A DNA stretch of 64,000 nucleotides from JAIYDQ01 sp034408855 (GTDB lineage Bacteria > Planctomycetota > Planctomycetia > Pirellulales > Pirellulaceae), in NCBI GenBank assembly GCA_034408855.1, contig JAWXCK010000040.1, positions 1 through 64,000 of the forward strand, written 5' to 3'. Under the pieces are notes generated by a model. That model saw only the letters and a list, made by a program, of their open reading frames with translations, did no database searches and was not told the origin of the DNA. Below are positions 53,504 to 62,587 of this stretch, piece after piece; position 1 is the stretch's first letter; each line of letters opens with the position of its first letter. Both the position numbers and the translations under genes were made by a program.

Positions 53504-54052
53504 ATGACCCGTCGCGATCTATCTGTTCGTCGAGCTGTTTACACTGGTTCGTTTGATCCGGTGACGCTAGGGCATTTGGACATCATCGAACGCAGCTCGC
53601 GACTCTACGATTCTGTGATCGTTGGGATTGGAGTGAATGCGACCAAAAGCCCGCTCTTTGATGTCGATCAGCGTCTCAAGTTATTGAAATCGGTCGTCGG
53701 GCATTTAGACAACGTTACTGTCGAAGCCTTCGATGGTTTGGCGGTCGAGTTCGTGCGAAAGTCACAGGCCAGAGTCATGGTCCGGGGCGTTCGACCGCTT
53801 ACCGATATCGCCGGCGAGTTCACGATGATGATGGCCAATCGACAGCTCGACTCGGATCTCGAAACCGTTTTTTTGATGGCCGACGAAGAATACGCCCACG
53901 TTTCAAGTACCTTGATCAAACAGATTGCTGCCTTGAGCGGCAGTGCCGCACTCAATAAATTTGTGCCGCAGATCGTGATCGAACCGCTTTTAGAAGCGAT
54001 GAAACGACAGCGTCGCGAAGACCCAAGCGTTCGCGGCAGCGCCGATGGATAG
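53504..54052 (+). CDS. coaD: Pantetheine-phosphate adenylyltransferase
   Basis: A 182-residue cytosolic enzyme making dephospho-CoA from 4'-phosphopantetheine and ATP. Motifs: AVYTGSFDPVTLGHLDII with the HxGH-type nucleotide-binding signature, RGVRPLTDIAGEF, and AHVSSTLIKQIAALSG near the end. Length is slightly above the usual 160. It follows the membrane protein gene by one base and overlaps the next gene by eight bases, in an operon of four genes. Confidence 0.93.
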   Translation: MTRRDLSVRRAVYTGSFDPVTLGHLDIIERSSRLYDSVIVGIGVNATKSPLFDVDQRLKLLKSVVGHLDNVTVEAFDGLAVEFVRKSQARVMVRGVRPLTDIAGEFTMMMANRQLDSDLETVFLMADEEYAHVSSTLIKQIAALSGSAALNKFVPQIVIEPLLEAMKRQRREDPSVRGSADG

Positions 54053-55466
54053 CTACCGTAAGCATCCAGTGCCGAATGCCGCCTCGTCGTGTGAGCCGTT
54101 GTCGCTCGCCACGGGCTGTTCTTTGTCGACGGAACCGGCGGCGATCGCCGTCCCGTTCACAGAAGATGCGATTCATGATGCTAGTCCTCGTGGCGTGCGT
54201 CGACCATACGATCCGAATGATGCGTTGCAATTCGTTCGAGGCGAAGGTGTTTATCTTTGGGATGTCGACAATCGTCGCTATATCGATTTTGTTTCTGGCT
54301 ACTCTTCGACTATCTTTGGTCACTCACATCCTCGATTGGTAAACGCGGCCATCGATCAACTTTCGATACTCACTCAGCTCGTCGGCCTACGGCACCCTTG
54401 GCGTCAAAAATTAGAATCGGGACTTGCTGAGCTTGCACCCATGACGTCGCCGGTAAAAGTTTGGTTGACAACAACAGGGGCTCGGGCTGTCGAAGTCGCA
54501 TGGAAAATAGCCTACGCCGCGCGTCCGGGTCGACTGGTCGCCTTTGATTTGGGATTCCACGGTCGAAGTCTGGCAACGGCCGAAATAAGCGATACCGCTA
54601 AACTACCGATCTTGCCCACCGCAACCGATCGCCTTCCCTATCCTCGATGTCAAAGTTGCCCAGTTGGACTCCATCCCAAATCGTGCAACGCCGAATGCTT
54701 CGAGCCGTCAGCGGAGTGGATCGACAAAAATGCTGACGAACTATCGGCTATTATCGTAGAACCGGCCATTGGAGCGCGGGGCTATTTTTATGCACCGAGT
54801 GTGTTCTTTCAAAGGCTACATCAAGTTGCTCGTCGAAACGGAATCTTGCTTATCGACGATGAAATTCAAATGGGTCTTGGAAGACTAGGCGGCGTTTTTG
54901 CCGCTCAGACTCAAGGCTGGGAACCCGATCTGGCGATCTTGGGTAAAAGTTTAGGCGGAGGCATCGTTCCGATTGCGGCTGTTCTCGGAAACGCACTGTT
55001 GATGGATAAACTACCCGAAGGATACGAATCCGAAACGTTTGCCGGTAATCCTCTCGCTTGTCGTATTGCGGTCGAAGCCGTCGACTTGTTGCGTAATGAT
55101 TGTCTGCTCGATCGTATTCCGATGATCGAATCTTGGATCGCCAAAGGGATGACGTGCCTACAGAAATCCTCCAAGCAATCGATACTCGTTGATTGGAAAG
55201 GAGCTTCCGGCGTTCTGGAAATTGTTGATGACACTTCCAGTCGTAATTCACCTACAAGTCGCAACAAGGTCGCCGCTTCGACGATTGCCCGAGATTGGGT
55301 AACCAAGGCTCGCGACCTTGGCCTACTAGTACATCTGACAGGCCCCAAGCGAAACCGAATCGCAATCATCCCCCCCTTAATCGCAGACGAATCGAACTTC
55401 CAACAAGCCTTCAAGATTCTCGAGCTTGCGACTTCCGCAGCGCAAGCACGAAGCTTACGCCACTAG
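54045..55466 (+). CDS. Class III aminotransferase
   Basis: A 473-residue PLP enzyme of the acetylornithine/ornithine/4-aminobutyrate transaminase family. Segments: YLWDVDNRRYIDFVSGYSS, LTTTGARAVEVAWKIAYAA, FHGRSLATAEIS, LLIDDEIQMGLGRLG and LAILGKSLGGGIVPIAAV with the PLP lysine. A cysteine-containing loop CQSCPVGLHPKSCNAECFE occurs, as in related archaeal and bacterial GABA-type transaminases. The start overlaps coaD by eight bases. The last residues (AQARSLRH) come from a partial AAGCTTACGCCAC repeat, so the natural end may be slightly changed. It ends tail-to-tail, overlapping DUF1854 by four bases. Confidence 0.88.
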   Translation: MDSYRKHPVPNAASSCEPLSLATGCSLSTEPAAIAVPFTEDAIHDASPRGVRRPYDPNDALQFVRGEGVYLWDVDNRRYIDFVSGYSSTIFGHSHPRLVNAAIDQLSILTQLVGLRHPWRQKLESGLAELAPMTSPVKVWLTTTGARAVEVAWKIAYAARPGRLVAFDLGFHGRSLATAEISDTAKLPILPTATDRLPYPRCQSCPVGLHPKSCNAECFEPSAEWIDKNADELSAIIVEPAIGARGYFYAPSVFFQRLHQVARRNGILLIDDEIQMGLGRLGGVFAAQTQGWEPDLAILGKSLGGGIVPIAAVLGNALLMDKLPEGYESETFAGNPLACRIAVEAVDLLRNDCLLDRIPMIESWIAKGMTCLQKSSKQSILVDWKGASGVLEIVDDTSSRNSPTSRNKVAASTIARDWVTKARDLGLLVHLTGPKRNRIAIIPPLIADESNFQQAFKILELATSAAQARSLRH

Positions 55467-55936
55467 ACGTACCACTCGATAAATCGCAACGATCGCTTAT
55501 CGAGCTGTCGTGTATCATCAATACGAAATCGCCCACCGTTGGCATCGATGATCATGACTTCATGGTCGCTCAATCGCCGGATATCTTCTTCGGCCTTGAG
55601 CACAAAATTGGTCGGACCGTGATTGGTTTGCACATGCCATTCGCAAGGTTCAGTTGTCCCGGAGACGCTGATTACTTTCGTAATGCGCGGGACGAAATCT
55701 CGATACATGAGTTCTTTATTCAGATGTTCGAGCGTGTCAGGGCTAAATTCGCTAGGGTCTTCGACGCATTCGATTTCCTTTCCGTCGGCCGAAACGATCG
55801 AAATCCATTTACGAGGCTCGCTAATCGGGAACAGCGGAACGACTAACACATCGTCGTATTGTTTCCCCTTTTGATCAGTCAAAATTAGGTGCCCCCATTG
55901 ATCGCGTGAAAGCTGGCTTCGCGTGGTTCGGCTCAT
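55463..55936 (-). CDS. DUF1854 family protein
   Basis: A 157-residue soluble protein. DUF1854 recognised from LVVPLFPISEPRKWISIVSA, DGKEIECVEDPSEFSPDT, RITKVISVSGTTEPCEWHVQ and DANGGRFRIDDTRQLD. This family is normally encoded beside an ABC exporter, exactly as here, where its ATG overlaps the exporter's stop (ATGA). In some other bacteria the pair lies near cyanophycin genes; none is seen in this window. It may be an accessory or regulatory subunit of the exporter. Confidence 0.85.
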   Translation of the reverse strand: MSRTTRSQLSRDQWGHLILTDQKGKQYDDVLVVPLFPISEPRKWISIVSADGKEIECVEDPSEFSPDTLEHLNKELMYRDFVPRITKVISVSGTTEPCEWHVQTNHGPTNFVLKAEEDIRRLSDHEVMIIDANGGRFRIDDTRQLDKRSLRFIEWYV

Positions 55937-58209
55937 GGTATGACTTCTTGAATGGTAATTTCTTTTTGCATCTGCTCTTGAACTCGATTGAGTCGAGCAT
56001 ACGTCCCGCCCAATTCGAGCAGTTGTTCATGGTTACCGATCTCGGTAATAGTCCCCTTTTCGAGCACCACAATACGGTCGGCTTTCCGCAACGTGCTGAT
56101 TCGATGAGCGATCGCGATCGTCGTGCGACCTTGAACGAGATAATCGAGCGCGCCCTGTATTTCACGTTCTGTCTCGGTGTCGACCGAAGAAGTGGCTTCG
56201 TCCAGGATTAGAATACGAGGATCCGTTAAAAGGGCTCGCGCAATCGAAATGCGCTGTCGCTCGCCACCCGAAAGCGATTGACCTCGTTCACCGACGATCG
56301 AGTCGTATCCATCGGGCAATCGAAGAATAAAATCGTGCGCCTTCGAGGCTCGGGCGGCCGCAACGATTTCGGCTCGTTTGGCATCGGGTCGTCCGTAGGC
56401 GATGTTTTCACCAATCGAACCGAAAAACAGAAATGGCTCTTGCAATACGATTCCAATGTTCGATCGAAACGCCGAGATTGGGAACGATCGAATATCGTGA
56501 CCATCGACGCGAATGGAGCCGCTCGCCACATCAAAAAACCGGCAGACGAGATTGACTAAGGTGCTCTTTCCAGCTCCGCTTGGCCCAACCACCCCGATCA
56601 TCTCGCCTGGTCGAATCGATAAGTTGACATCGGTGATAACCTGTCGCGCACCATATCGAAAGCAGACATTCGAAAACTCGATTCCTCCTTGAAGTCGTCC
56701 GGGTTGGATCGGCTTGATCGGTTCAGCCACGCTGGGAACTCGATCGAGAATTTCAAAGATTCGGTGCGTCGCGGCAGCGGCCCGCTGAGCATTGGCCAAC
56801 ATGCGACTCATCGAATCCAAGCGAATATAGAGACGACCGATGTAGAAAATAAACGTCTGAAGTACGCCGAATGTGATTTGATCGTGATAAATTCGATAGG
56901 CGCCGAATGCCCAAATCACAAGAAGTCCTATTTCCGTCGTCAGACTAATAATAGGGCCGAAGGCTGCCCAAAGCCGATTGACACGTGTGTTGGTGTAAAG
57001 CACTTGAGCGTTGCGGGCAGTAAAACGATCGACTTCTCGATACTCTTGCGCAAAAGCTTTGACGACGCGAATGCCGGGAATCGTATCGGCCAACACATTG
57101 ACCATTTCTGCCCATGCCGCGCTGCCTCGTGCGAATCCTTGACGCATGCGATTTCGAAAGAATTGAATGAGCCACCCGATGATCGGAAACGGAATCAAGG
57201 TAATGGCTGCCATCATCGGATCGATCCATATCAAAATCGCCGCCGTCATAATGATCAACAAGAGATCGGTCGCGAAATCGACCAGATTAATCGAAAGAAA
57301 ATCGCAGATGCGTTCGGTATCACTGCTGACTCGCGAAATCAAATCTCCCGTCCGGCGACCGCCGAAGAATTCCAACGAAAGCTGCTGCAGATGTTCAAAA
57401 ATCCTATTTCGCAAATCAAAACTGATCTGCTCACTCACTGTTGCCATCACAAAAGTCTTTGCCCAACTTAGCAACCAGGCGACCACGACAGTGAGAAATA
57501 GGCCGGCGATATACCAAGGGACCCACTCAAAATGCTTTCGCGGAACGAGAACTTCATCGATTAGCGGCAACGTCAACAAAGGAGGAACCAAGCCGATTGC
57601 CGTACTGAGCAGCGTTAGGGCGAAACCAAAGACGATGATTGGCAATCTTGGTCGCGCGAATCGCGTTAAACGCCATAATGATCGCGTCGTATCTGGGGCA
57701 GCCGATGGAGCACACTCCGAACAGACACTTTCTCCCGGCTGCATCACCATTCCGCACGAAGGGCATATCGAAACGGCCACCGTCGTCACTACATCGGTCG
57801 AGCCTAATTTTTTGATACGCTCGAATTCGAGCAACAAGCGACGGGCTTGCGAAATTCGGACGGAAGAAAAACGCCAGACGTGTAAAAGCCGATCGTGCCC
57901 TACGATTTCGATTGACGCCAAACCCGCTCGATCACGCAAACGCAACTCCGCAATGTCGGAGATTGGCCAGCTTCGCCACTCGCCAATACTTTCGACATGC
58001 GACATTGAGTCAGATAATGCCTCAGATTCGAAACTGATCAGCCTCTGCTTGGTAAGAAAAATCAAACCGTCAGCGAACTGAAGTGACGGTGTCAAGTTCG
58101 TCTGAAACCAACCAACGACTTGCTCGTCTGGCGCAAGTTGCCGACAGACTCGAATAGCAAGATCGACGGGAATGACTTCCATTTCAGAGACGGGCGATTC
58201 AGATGCCAC
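55933..58209 (-). CDS. ABC exporter with PH-like and zinc-ribbon N-terminus
   Basis: A 758-residue half-transporter (permease plus ATPase). Residues 1-150 form a soluble domain resembling a bacterial PH-like fold (GWFQTNLTPSLQFADGLIFL, WPISDIAELRLRD). A small zinc ribbon follows (CPSCG...CSEC, near residues 150-167), then about six transmembrane helices (FGFALTLLSTAIGLVPPLLT onward) and the nucleotide-binding domain: Walker A GPSGAGKSTLVNLV, signature LSGGERQRISIARALL, Walker B ILILDEATSSVD, switch AHRIS. It would work as a homodimer exporter. Start is GTG 58209; an ATG nine codons in is the alternative. Forms an operon with DUF1854. Confidence 0.88.
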   Translation of the reverse strand: MASESPVSEMEVIPVDLAIRVCRQLAPDEQVVGWFQTNLTPSLQFADGLIFLTKQRLISFESEALSDSMSHVESIGEWRSWPISDIAELRLRDRAGLASIEIVGHDRLLHVWRFSSVRISQARRLLLEFERIKKLGSTDVVTTVAVSICPSCGMVMQPGESVCSECAPSAAPDTTRSLWRLTRFARPRLPIIVFGFALTLLSTAIGLVPPLLTLPLIDEVLVPRKHFEWVPWYIAGLFLTVVVAWLLSWAKTFVMATVSEQISFDLRNRIFEHLQQLSLEFFGGRRTGDLISRVSSDTERICDFLSINLVDFATDLLLIIMTAAILIWIDPMMAAITLIPFPIIGWLIQFFRNRMRQGFARGSAAWAEMVNVLADTIPGIRVVKAFAQEYREVDRFTARNAQVLYTNTRVNRLWAAFGPIISLTTEIGLLVIWAFGAYRIYHDQITFGVLQTFIFYIGRLYIRLDSMSRMLANAQRAAAATHRIFEILDRVPSVAEPIKPIQPGRLQGGIEFSNVCFRYGARQVITDVNLSIRPGEMIGVVGPSGAGKSTLVNLVCRFFDVASGSIRVDGHDIRSFPISAFRSNIGIVLQEPFLFFGSIGENIAYGRPDAKRAEIVAAARASKAHDFILRLPDGYDSIVGERGQSLSGGERQRISIARALLTDPRILILDEATSSVDTETEREIQGALDYLVQGRTTIAIAHRISTLRKADRIVVLEKGTITEIGNHEQLLELGGTYARLNRVQEQMQKEITIQEVIP

Positions 58210-58378
58210 GCAACGATTATTCCTGTGATACTAGTGCTATAAAATCAACCGTTTGTACCAAAATCGGCCATTTTCATAAAGCGGAAATCGATTTTAACAA
58301 GCTTTTTCTCGCCACTCAGTTCTCCGGCTTCCCGATCCGCTATGCTATAAAAGCCTTTCGGCAGATAGGGTTCCAACG

Positions 58379-58475
58379 CGTAGCAGCGTCCCTCCTACCA
58401 CGTAGCAGCGTCTCTCCTACCACGTAGCAGCGTCTCTCCGAGACGCTGTGTGAGTCTCGAAGAGACTCCCCTACG
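58379..58475. repeat. CGTAGCAGCGTCTCTCC tandem repeat and palindrome
   Basis: The 22-base unit CGTAGCAGCGTCCCTCCTAC plus CA occurs at 58379-58400 and, with one change, at 58401-58422; a third copy starts at 58423 but runs into a palindrome (AGCGTCTCTCCGAGACGCT) and ends with CTCCCCTACG. A third repeat family, distinct from the other two, lies between the exporter and the lipoprotein gene. The 326-base gap otherwise holds no gene. Confidence 0.88.
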
Positions 58476-58535
58476 TGAAATCAGGTGGATTCGTTTCTGC
58501 CGCTCGGATAAGTAGCTTTTTCAATGAGGTTCACG

Positions 58536-58979
58536 ATGCAATTCGCTCGACACACAGGTTTGGTACTTATCTCGCTATTCGCATTGGGTTGCGAGATCAA
58601 ATCCGACGCAGATCTTGCTCGCGAAGAAGAAGGTAAAATCATCGCGACGCCGCCCCCTTTGGAGGCTCGACCTGCAGAAGTTGGGGTCGGAATCAAAGGC
58701 CAGAGTCTCAAGGACGAAACAGGGGTCGGCAAAGTGATCTCGCAACCCGCGATGGTGCTTTTTCAAACTAAAGAAAGAATCGCGTTTGAGATTCAAATTC
58801 CGCATGCACTCAATCTGTTCAAGGCCAGCGAAGGTCGCAGTCCTGAATCGCATGAAGAATTCATCGATAAAATCATCAAACCCAATCAAATCAAACTGCC
58901 AAAACTTCCCGAAGGGATGGAATATCGCTATCGCCCCGACGACGCTCAACTTTGGGTCGAACCGATCGCCTCAAAATAG
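58536..58979 (+). CDS. Lipoprotein of unknown function
   Basis: A 147-residue lipoprotein. The signal MQFARHTGLVLISLFALGCE contains the lipobox FALGC. The mature part is mixed alpha/beta with a charged linker; segments like RSPESHEEFIDKIIKP suggest a helix followed by a strand pair (MEYRYRPDDAQLWVEP). ATG 58536 is preferred over 58524 because a GAGG box sits about seven bases before it. Unknown family, likely planctomycete-specific. Confidence 0.75.
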   Translation: MQFARHTGLVLISLFALGCEIKSDADLAREEEGKIIATPPPLEARPAEVGVGIKGQSLKDETGVGKVISQPAMVLFQTKERIAFEIQIPHALNLFKASEGRSPESHEEFIDKIIKPNQIKLPKLPEGMEYRYRPDDAQLWVEPIASK

Positions 58980-59000
58980 CCTACTGCCTCCGATGGACAT

Positions 59001-59639
59001 TTAGACATTCGACTGGTCCAAATCGTCCATCAATAGGTCGAGATGCTCCCAAGCTTCGTCTTCATCTTGGTCGAGATCGACGACTTTCGAAAAGTCCGTC
59101 GTCTTTGCCACCAACTTCGCAACGACCTTTTCGATAATAGCTTTCGGCAAGTCGGACTTTAATGCGACCATCGGCTTACTATCCGTAATCTTAGTTGGCA
59201 TCCTAATTTGAAATGCTTTGACATCCCGAGATTGTAGTGTCTGCTTGATCTGATCGATCCAGACCGACGGTAGCGTTTCCGTTCGAAGTTGATAGTGATC
59301 TATGCGTCGGTCAATACCTTCAACGCCTGGCGCTTTGATTTCGACGATAGTCACCTGATTATCATCGCGATCGGCGAGGCCACCCTGAATCGATAACCTC
59401 GCAAGCTGGGACGCAACTTCCCTGACCGATCCCCAGCTCAACAGTGCAAACGGACCTTTAAGCCCCTCCAGGCAAAGATGGTCGGTACTGCCAATCTGAA
59501 TCGATTCGAGAGGGCCGATCAAAGTTGCATCGAGCCCCTGTGTAAAGAGCAACTCGGTTATCAAATTTTCTTCGCAAGACACCGAACGAGGTTCGCGTCG
59601 AATCGATTGAGAAACCACAACAGGAAGTCGCGCGGCCAT
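59001..59639 (-). CDS. Protein of unknown function
   Basis: A 212-residue soluble protein, no signal peptide or membrane segment. It starts MAARLPVVVSQSIRREPRSV; a second half with strands SVWIDQIKQTLQ, KAFQIRMPTK and a very acidic C-terminus (DLDQDEDEAWEHLDLLMDDL). The acidic tail may mediate protein interaction. No ribosome binding site is clear; a GTG six codons upstream is possible. I do not recognise the family. Confidence 0.65.
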   Translation of the reverse strand: MAARLPVVVSQSIRREPRSVSCEENLITELLFTQGLDATLIGPLESIQIGSTDHLCLEGLKGPFALLSWGSVREVASQLARLSIQGGLADRDDNQVTIVEIKAPGVEGIDRRIDHYQLRTETLPSVWIDQIKQTLQSRDVKAFQIRMPTKITDSKPMVALKSDLPKAIIEKVVAKLVAKTTDFSKVVDLDQDEDEAWEHLDLLMDDLDQSNV

Positions 59640-59805
59640 AATAACTACATTATTCACGAAAAAAAGTAAAACTGAGTCGCCCGTACTCCAATCGATTGAC
59701 TCCAGCTAATCATATCAAGAAACTCACAGAACCGGATATTCACGCTGAAGTCGAGCACCGAGTTGCCCTAGAACCCACATTGGTTCGCGGGGTCGCGACG
59801 TCGGA

Positions 59806-61020
59806 CTAGACTTTCCTAATGACAATCGAGCTGACTTCGGGCGAACAGGCGACTCGAAGAGGATGAGTACCCGAGATGCCTCGAGAAACGTGCATCAACG
59901 TCGGTGAGCATTTAAACCAGCCCGAAGCGTATCGGCTTCCATAGCGACTTGGAGCGACGATTGGTCCAATCCAAGGCAGCCGAACTTGACCGCCATGCGT
60001 ATGCCCGCAGAAAAGAAGATCGAGTTCGAGCTTCCTTGCCCATTGGATTTGATCGGGCGAATGGGAAAGCCCGATTCTCAATGGCGCTTGCGTTCGTTGA
60101 TGGATTGTATTTTTCTCGAGAACGTTGCGGATCGGATTTTCAAACCAAGGACGCTCGATGCCGATAAAATAGATTTCGTCGTCAACATGAACGACGCTTC
60201 GAGGCTCGGCTCCCAAATCGTGCCAGCCTAATTCGACGAGCATCGATCGCAATCGAGCGACATTCTTGAGTCGCCGATCGTGGTTACCGAGTACAAAGTA
60301 GCAACCTAAACTTGCTTCGACAGATTCCAGCAAAGGTTGCACTTGGTCTAAACAAGAATCGTAGTCGATCAAATCGCCTGTCAACAGTATCGCATCTGGC
60401 TGCGTTGCCATCAATCGATCGATGGCTTCTCGGTAATACTCAAAACTCATTAATCCAGTCAGATGAACATCGGAGAAATGCCCGAGCTTCAATCCATTGT
60501 GCGACGACGCTAATCGCGGAACGCTAACTTCATGATGGGTTATGTCGATCAAATGAAGTTGATTGCCAGGCGCATGGCCTAATACCTGGACCCATCGCTT
60601 TGCAAATACACCGTCACCAAGCTTGTCTCGAAGATCGAATCGCTCGTACGTCGTGCGCAATACATCGCGAGGGGGATTGTGCAAACGGAATCTCGCTAAT
60701 ATCCAAGATGGAAAATGCCAAGCTAAGGAAGCCAGGGAGGTAAAGGCGAAAAACATCGAGGTCCAGGGCATCACAGATATAGTGGCGGACTGCATTGAAC
60801 TAGCTTTGTGAGCGACAAGCCATTTGTACCACCACGTTCCATCAAGCCAAACGACGAATGTTGGTGTCAAAAAGCAAGCGGCGATAATTAGCTTTTCGGA
60901 CACTTTAATTGTCCGGCGTGCGAGCCCTGTGGAGTTCATCCGATTGAACCAATGGAGCCAGAATGCAATATTGCCCAAGAGCACTACGATTACGACCAAC
61001 CAGCGAGATAGCGCACCCAA
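59806..61020 (-). CDS. Membrane-anchored metallophosphoesterase (YaeI-like)
   Basis: A 404-residue protein. The N-terminal 115 residues contain three hydrophobic segments, the first LVVIVVLLGNIAFWLHWF; the C-terminal half is a calcineurin-like phosphoesterase with LGHFSDVHLTGL, LLTGDLIDYDS, LGNHDRRL and CGHTHGGQVRLPW in order, all metal ligands present. This layout matches the YaeI/YkuE type, which acts on lipid-linked phosphates such as lipid A or UDP-diacylglucosamine in some bacteria; not proven here. Start is TTG 61020, with a GAGG box eight bases upstream. It follows the regulator gene by ten bases in the same direction. Confidence 0.85.
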   Translation of the reverse strand: MGALSRWLVVIVVLLGNIAFWLHWFNRMNSTGLARRTIKVSEKLIIAACFLTPTFVVWLDGTWWYKWLVAHKASSMQSATISVMPWTSMFFAFTSLASLAWHFPSWILARFRLHNPPRDVLRTTYERFDLRDKLGDGVFAKRWVQVLGHAPGNQLHLIDITHHEVSVPRLASSHNGLKLGHFSDVHLTGLMSFEYYREAIDRLMATQPDAILLTGDLIDYDSCLDQVQPLLESVEASLGCYFVLGNHDRRLKNVARLRSMLVELGWHDLGAEPRSVVHVDDEIYFIGIERPWFENPIRNVLEKNTIHQRTQAPLRIGLSHSPDQIQWARKLELDLLFCGHTHGGQVRLPWIGPIVAPSRYGSRYASGWFKCSPTLMHVSRGISGTHPLRVACSPEVSSIVIRKV

Positions 61021-61030
61021 GGCATCAACC

Positions 61031-62587
61031 TCAGGCGGCTGAAGGTTTGTAAGCGTCGATAATGGTTTCCGTAACGCTTACAAGCTGGTCGAGACGGAAC
61101 GGTTTGTAGAGAATGGCTTTCGGATGCAGACCGGCCTGACGGGCCTTGACGATGGAATGACCTGGGTCGTAGCCAAAACCGGTCATCAATACCATCGGTA
61201 CTTGCGGGAGGATCTCTTGCAAGCGAAGCATCAATTGATGCCCCGAAAAATCGGGAAGTCGAATATCTGAAATAATGACATCGTATCGTTCTGCAATTGG
61301 ACAATTCCTGACCATCAGGACCGCTTCTTCGCCTTCGTGCGCAGTTTCAACAACGCATCCATAGCGTTCAAGCAAAGCATGGGCATCATTGCGAGTTTGA
61401 TCATCCGCATCCACGACGAGAATCCGCCGTCCTTTAAACTTCTGATGCTGGCGAGCGTTGCAACCGACAGGGATCGCTTCGGCCGGCCCCAGCGTTTGCC
61501 CAATAGCTTGAATCGACCGCTTGATTTGGCGAGCTTTCCGCAAGATCCCTTGAAGCCGCTGAAGTACGTCGGGATCATGCCCGATGTACTTCTCCATTAC
61601 CGTTACCGTATCTAACAAAATATCGTCGATCGGCAGAGCCACCGCCGAGTGGATCGCTTCACAGCTTTGCTGTGCCGCATTGGTCTGCTGCGCAACAAGC
61701 AATTCGAGGGTGTTTAGCGCAACCGCAATGTCGCGAGCAAAGATTTCCAAAAACTGTTGGTCGGATAGATTGAATGCTGCAACCTTCGGACTCTCGACAT
61801 TAATAGTCCCGATCAATTGATCGTGCAGCATCAGCGGGACAGTCAATGAACTTCGCGCACCTTGAAATGCTTCCAAATACATTGCGTCGCTTGCCGTATC
61901 ATGGCAAAGATAACTTTTGCCGCTCGAAGCAACGTAACCGGTGACTCCGTTGCCTTTCGGACTAGCCATCAAGCGGCGATCGGCCGCGACTTGGTCGATG
62001 CCCACCGAAAGCAGCGGAATCAAATTACCAGTCGCTTGTTCAAGCAATCGTATCTCAACGACGTCAACATTCAAAAGATCTTGTGTGTAATGCCGAATGT
62101 TATCCTTAAGCAACTCGATGCGTTGCTCGACATCCATCGCGAAGATCTCTTCTGGCTTGAGATCGGTCAAACGATTTCCAGCTTGATGTATCGCTTCCAA
62201 CTTTTGTTGTTGCAAGATTTCATCGGTAACATCGCTCAGCGTTACTACCAATCGCCGCGACTCGAGCTCATCTGGCAGCGGCGAAGCATGAACCTGATAG
62301 TATTTCCCGTCGCTTGCAAGAAGTGTTGCGCTTTGCGACTTGCCTGTGTTGAGCGAACTTTGAAGAGCACAGGTATCGGCACCGACAGAATCCGGATTTC
62401 CAAGCGCGGCATAGAAATTCACCCCGCTGAATTGCGCCGTTGGAAACCATCGACGAAGGCACCCATTCGCCCAATGAATAAGTAAGTCGCTACCAACTAA
62501 GGCGACTCCGTCGGGCAAACAATGAAGAACATTCTCGCTTTCCGTGCCGAGCTCGCTGACGTAGGTCACTCTACATTTCCCCTGCAT
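61031..62587 (-). CDS. PAS-GAF-REC signalling protein
   Basis: A 518-residue cytosolic sensor. Residues about 20-125 form a PAS domain (LVVTLSDVTDEILQQQKL marks its end); 150-305 a GAF domain (NGVTGYVASSGKSYLCHDTA, SSLTVPLMLHDQLIGTINVE); a helical linker; and a receiver from about 388 (GRRILVVDADDQTRND) with the phospho-acceptor aspartate near residue 443 in VIISDIRLPD and the lysine in ILYKPFRLD. No histidine-kinase ATPase or DNA-binding output is present, so it probably relays a signal through a partner or by a change in dimerisation. A GTG six codons in is an alternative start. It leads the metallophosphoesterase gene. Confidence 0.85.
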   Translation of the reverse strand: MQGKCRVTYVSELGTESENVLHCLPDGVALVGSDLLIHWANGCLRRWFPTAQFSGVNFYAALGNPDSVGADTCALQSSLNTGKSQSATLLASDGKYYQVHASPLPDELESRRLVVTLSDVTDEILQQQKLEAIHQAGNRLTDLKPEEIFAMDVEQRIELLKDNIRHYTQDLLNVDVVEIRLLEQATGNLIPLLSVGIDQVAADRRLMASPKGNGVTGYVASSGKSYLCHDTASDAMYLEAFQGARSSLTVPLMLHDQLIGTINVESPKVAAFNLSDQQFLEIFARDIAVALNTLELLVAQQTNAAQQSCEAIHSAVALPIDDILLDTVTVMEKYIGHDPDVLQRLQGILRKARQIKRSIQAIGQTLGPAEAIPVGCNARQHQKFKGRRILVVDADDQTRNDAHALLERYGCVVETAHEGEEAVLMVRNCPIAERYDVIISDIRLPDFSGHQLMLRLQEILPQVPMVLMTGFGYDPGHSIVKARQAGLHPKAILYKPFRLDQLVSVTETIIDAYKPSAA

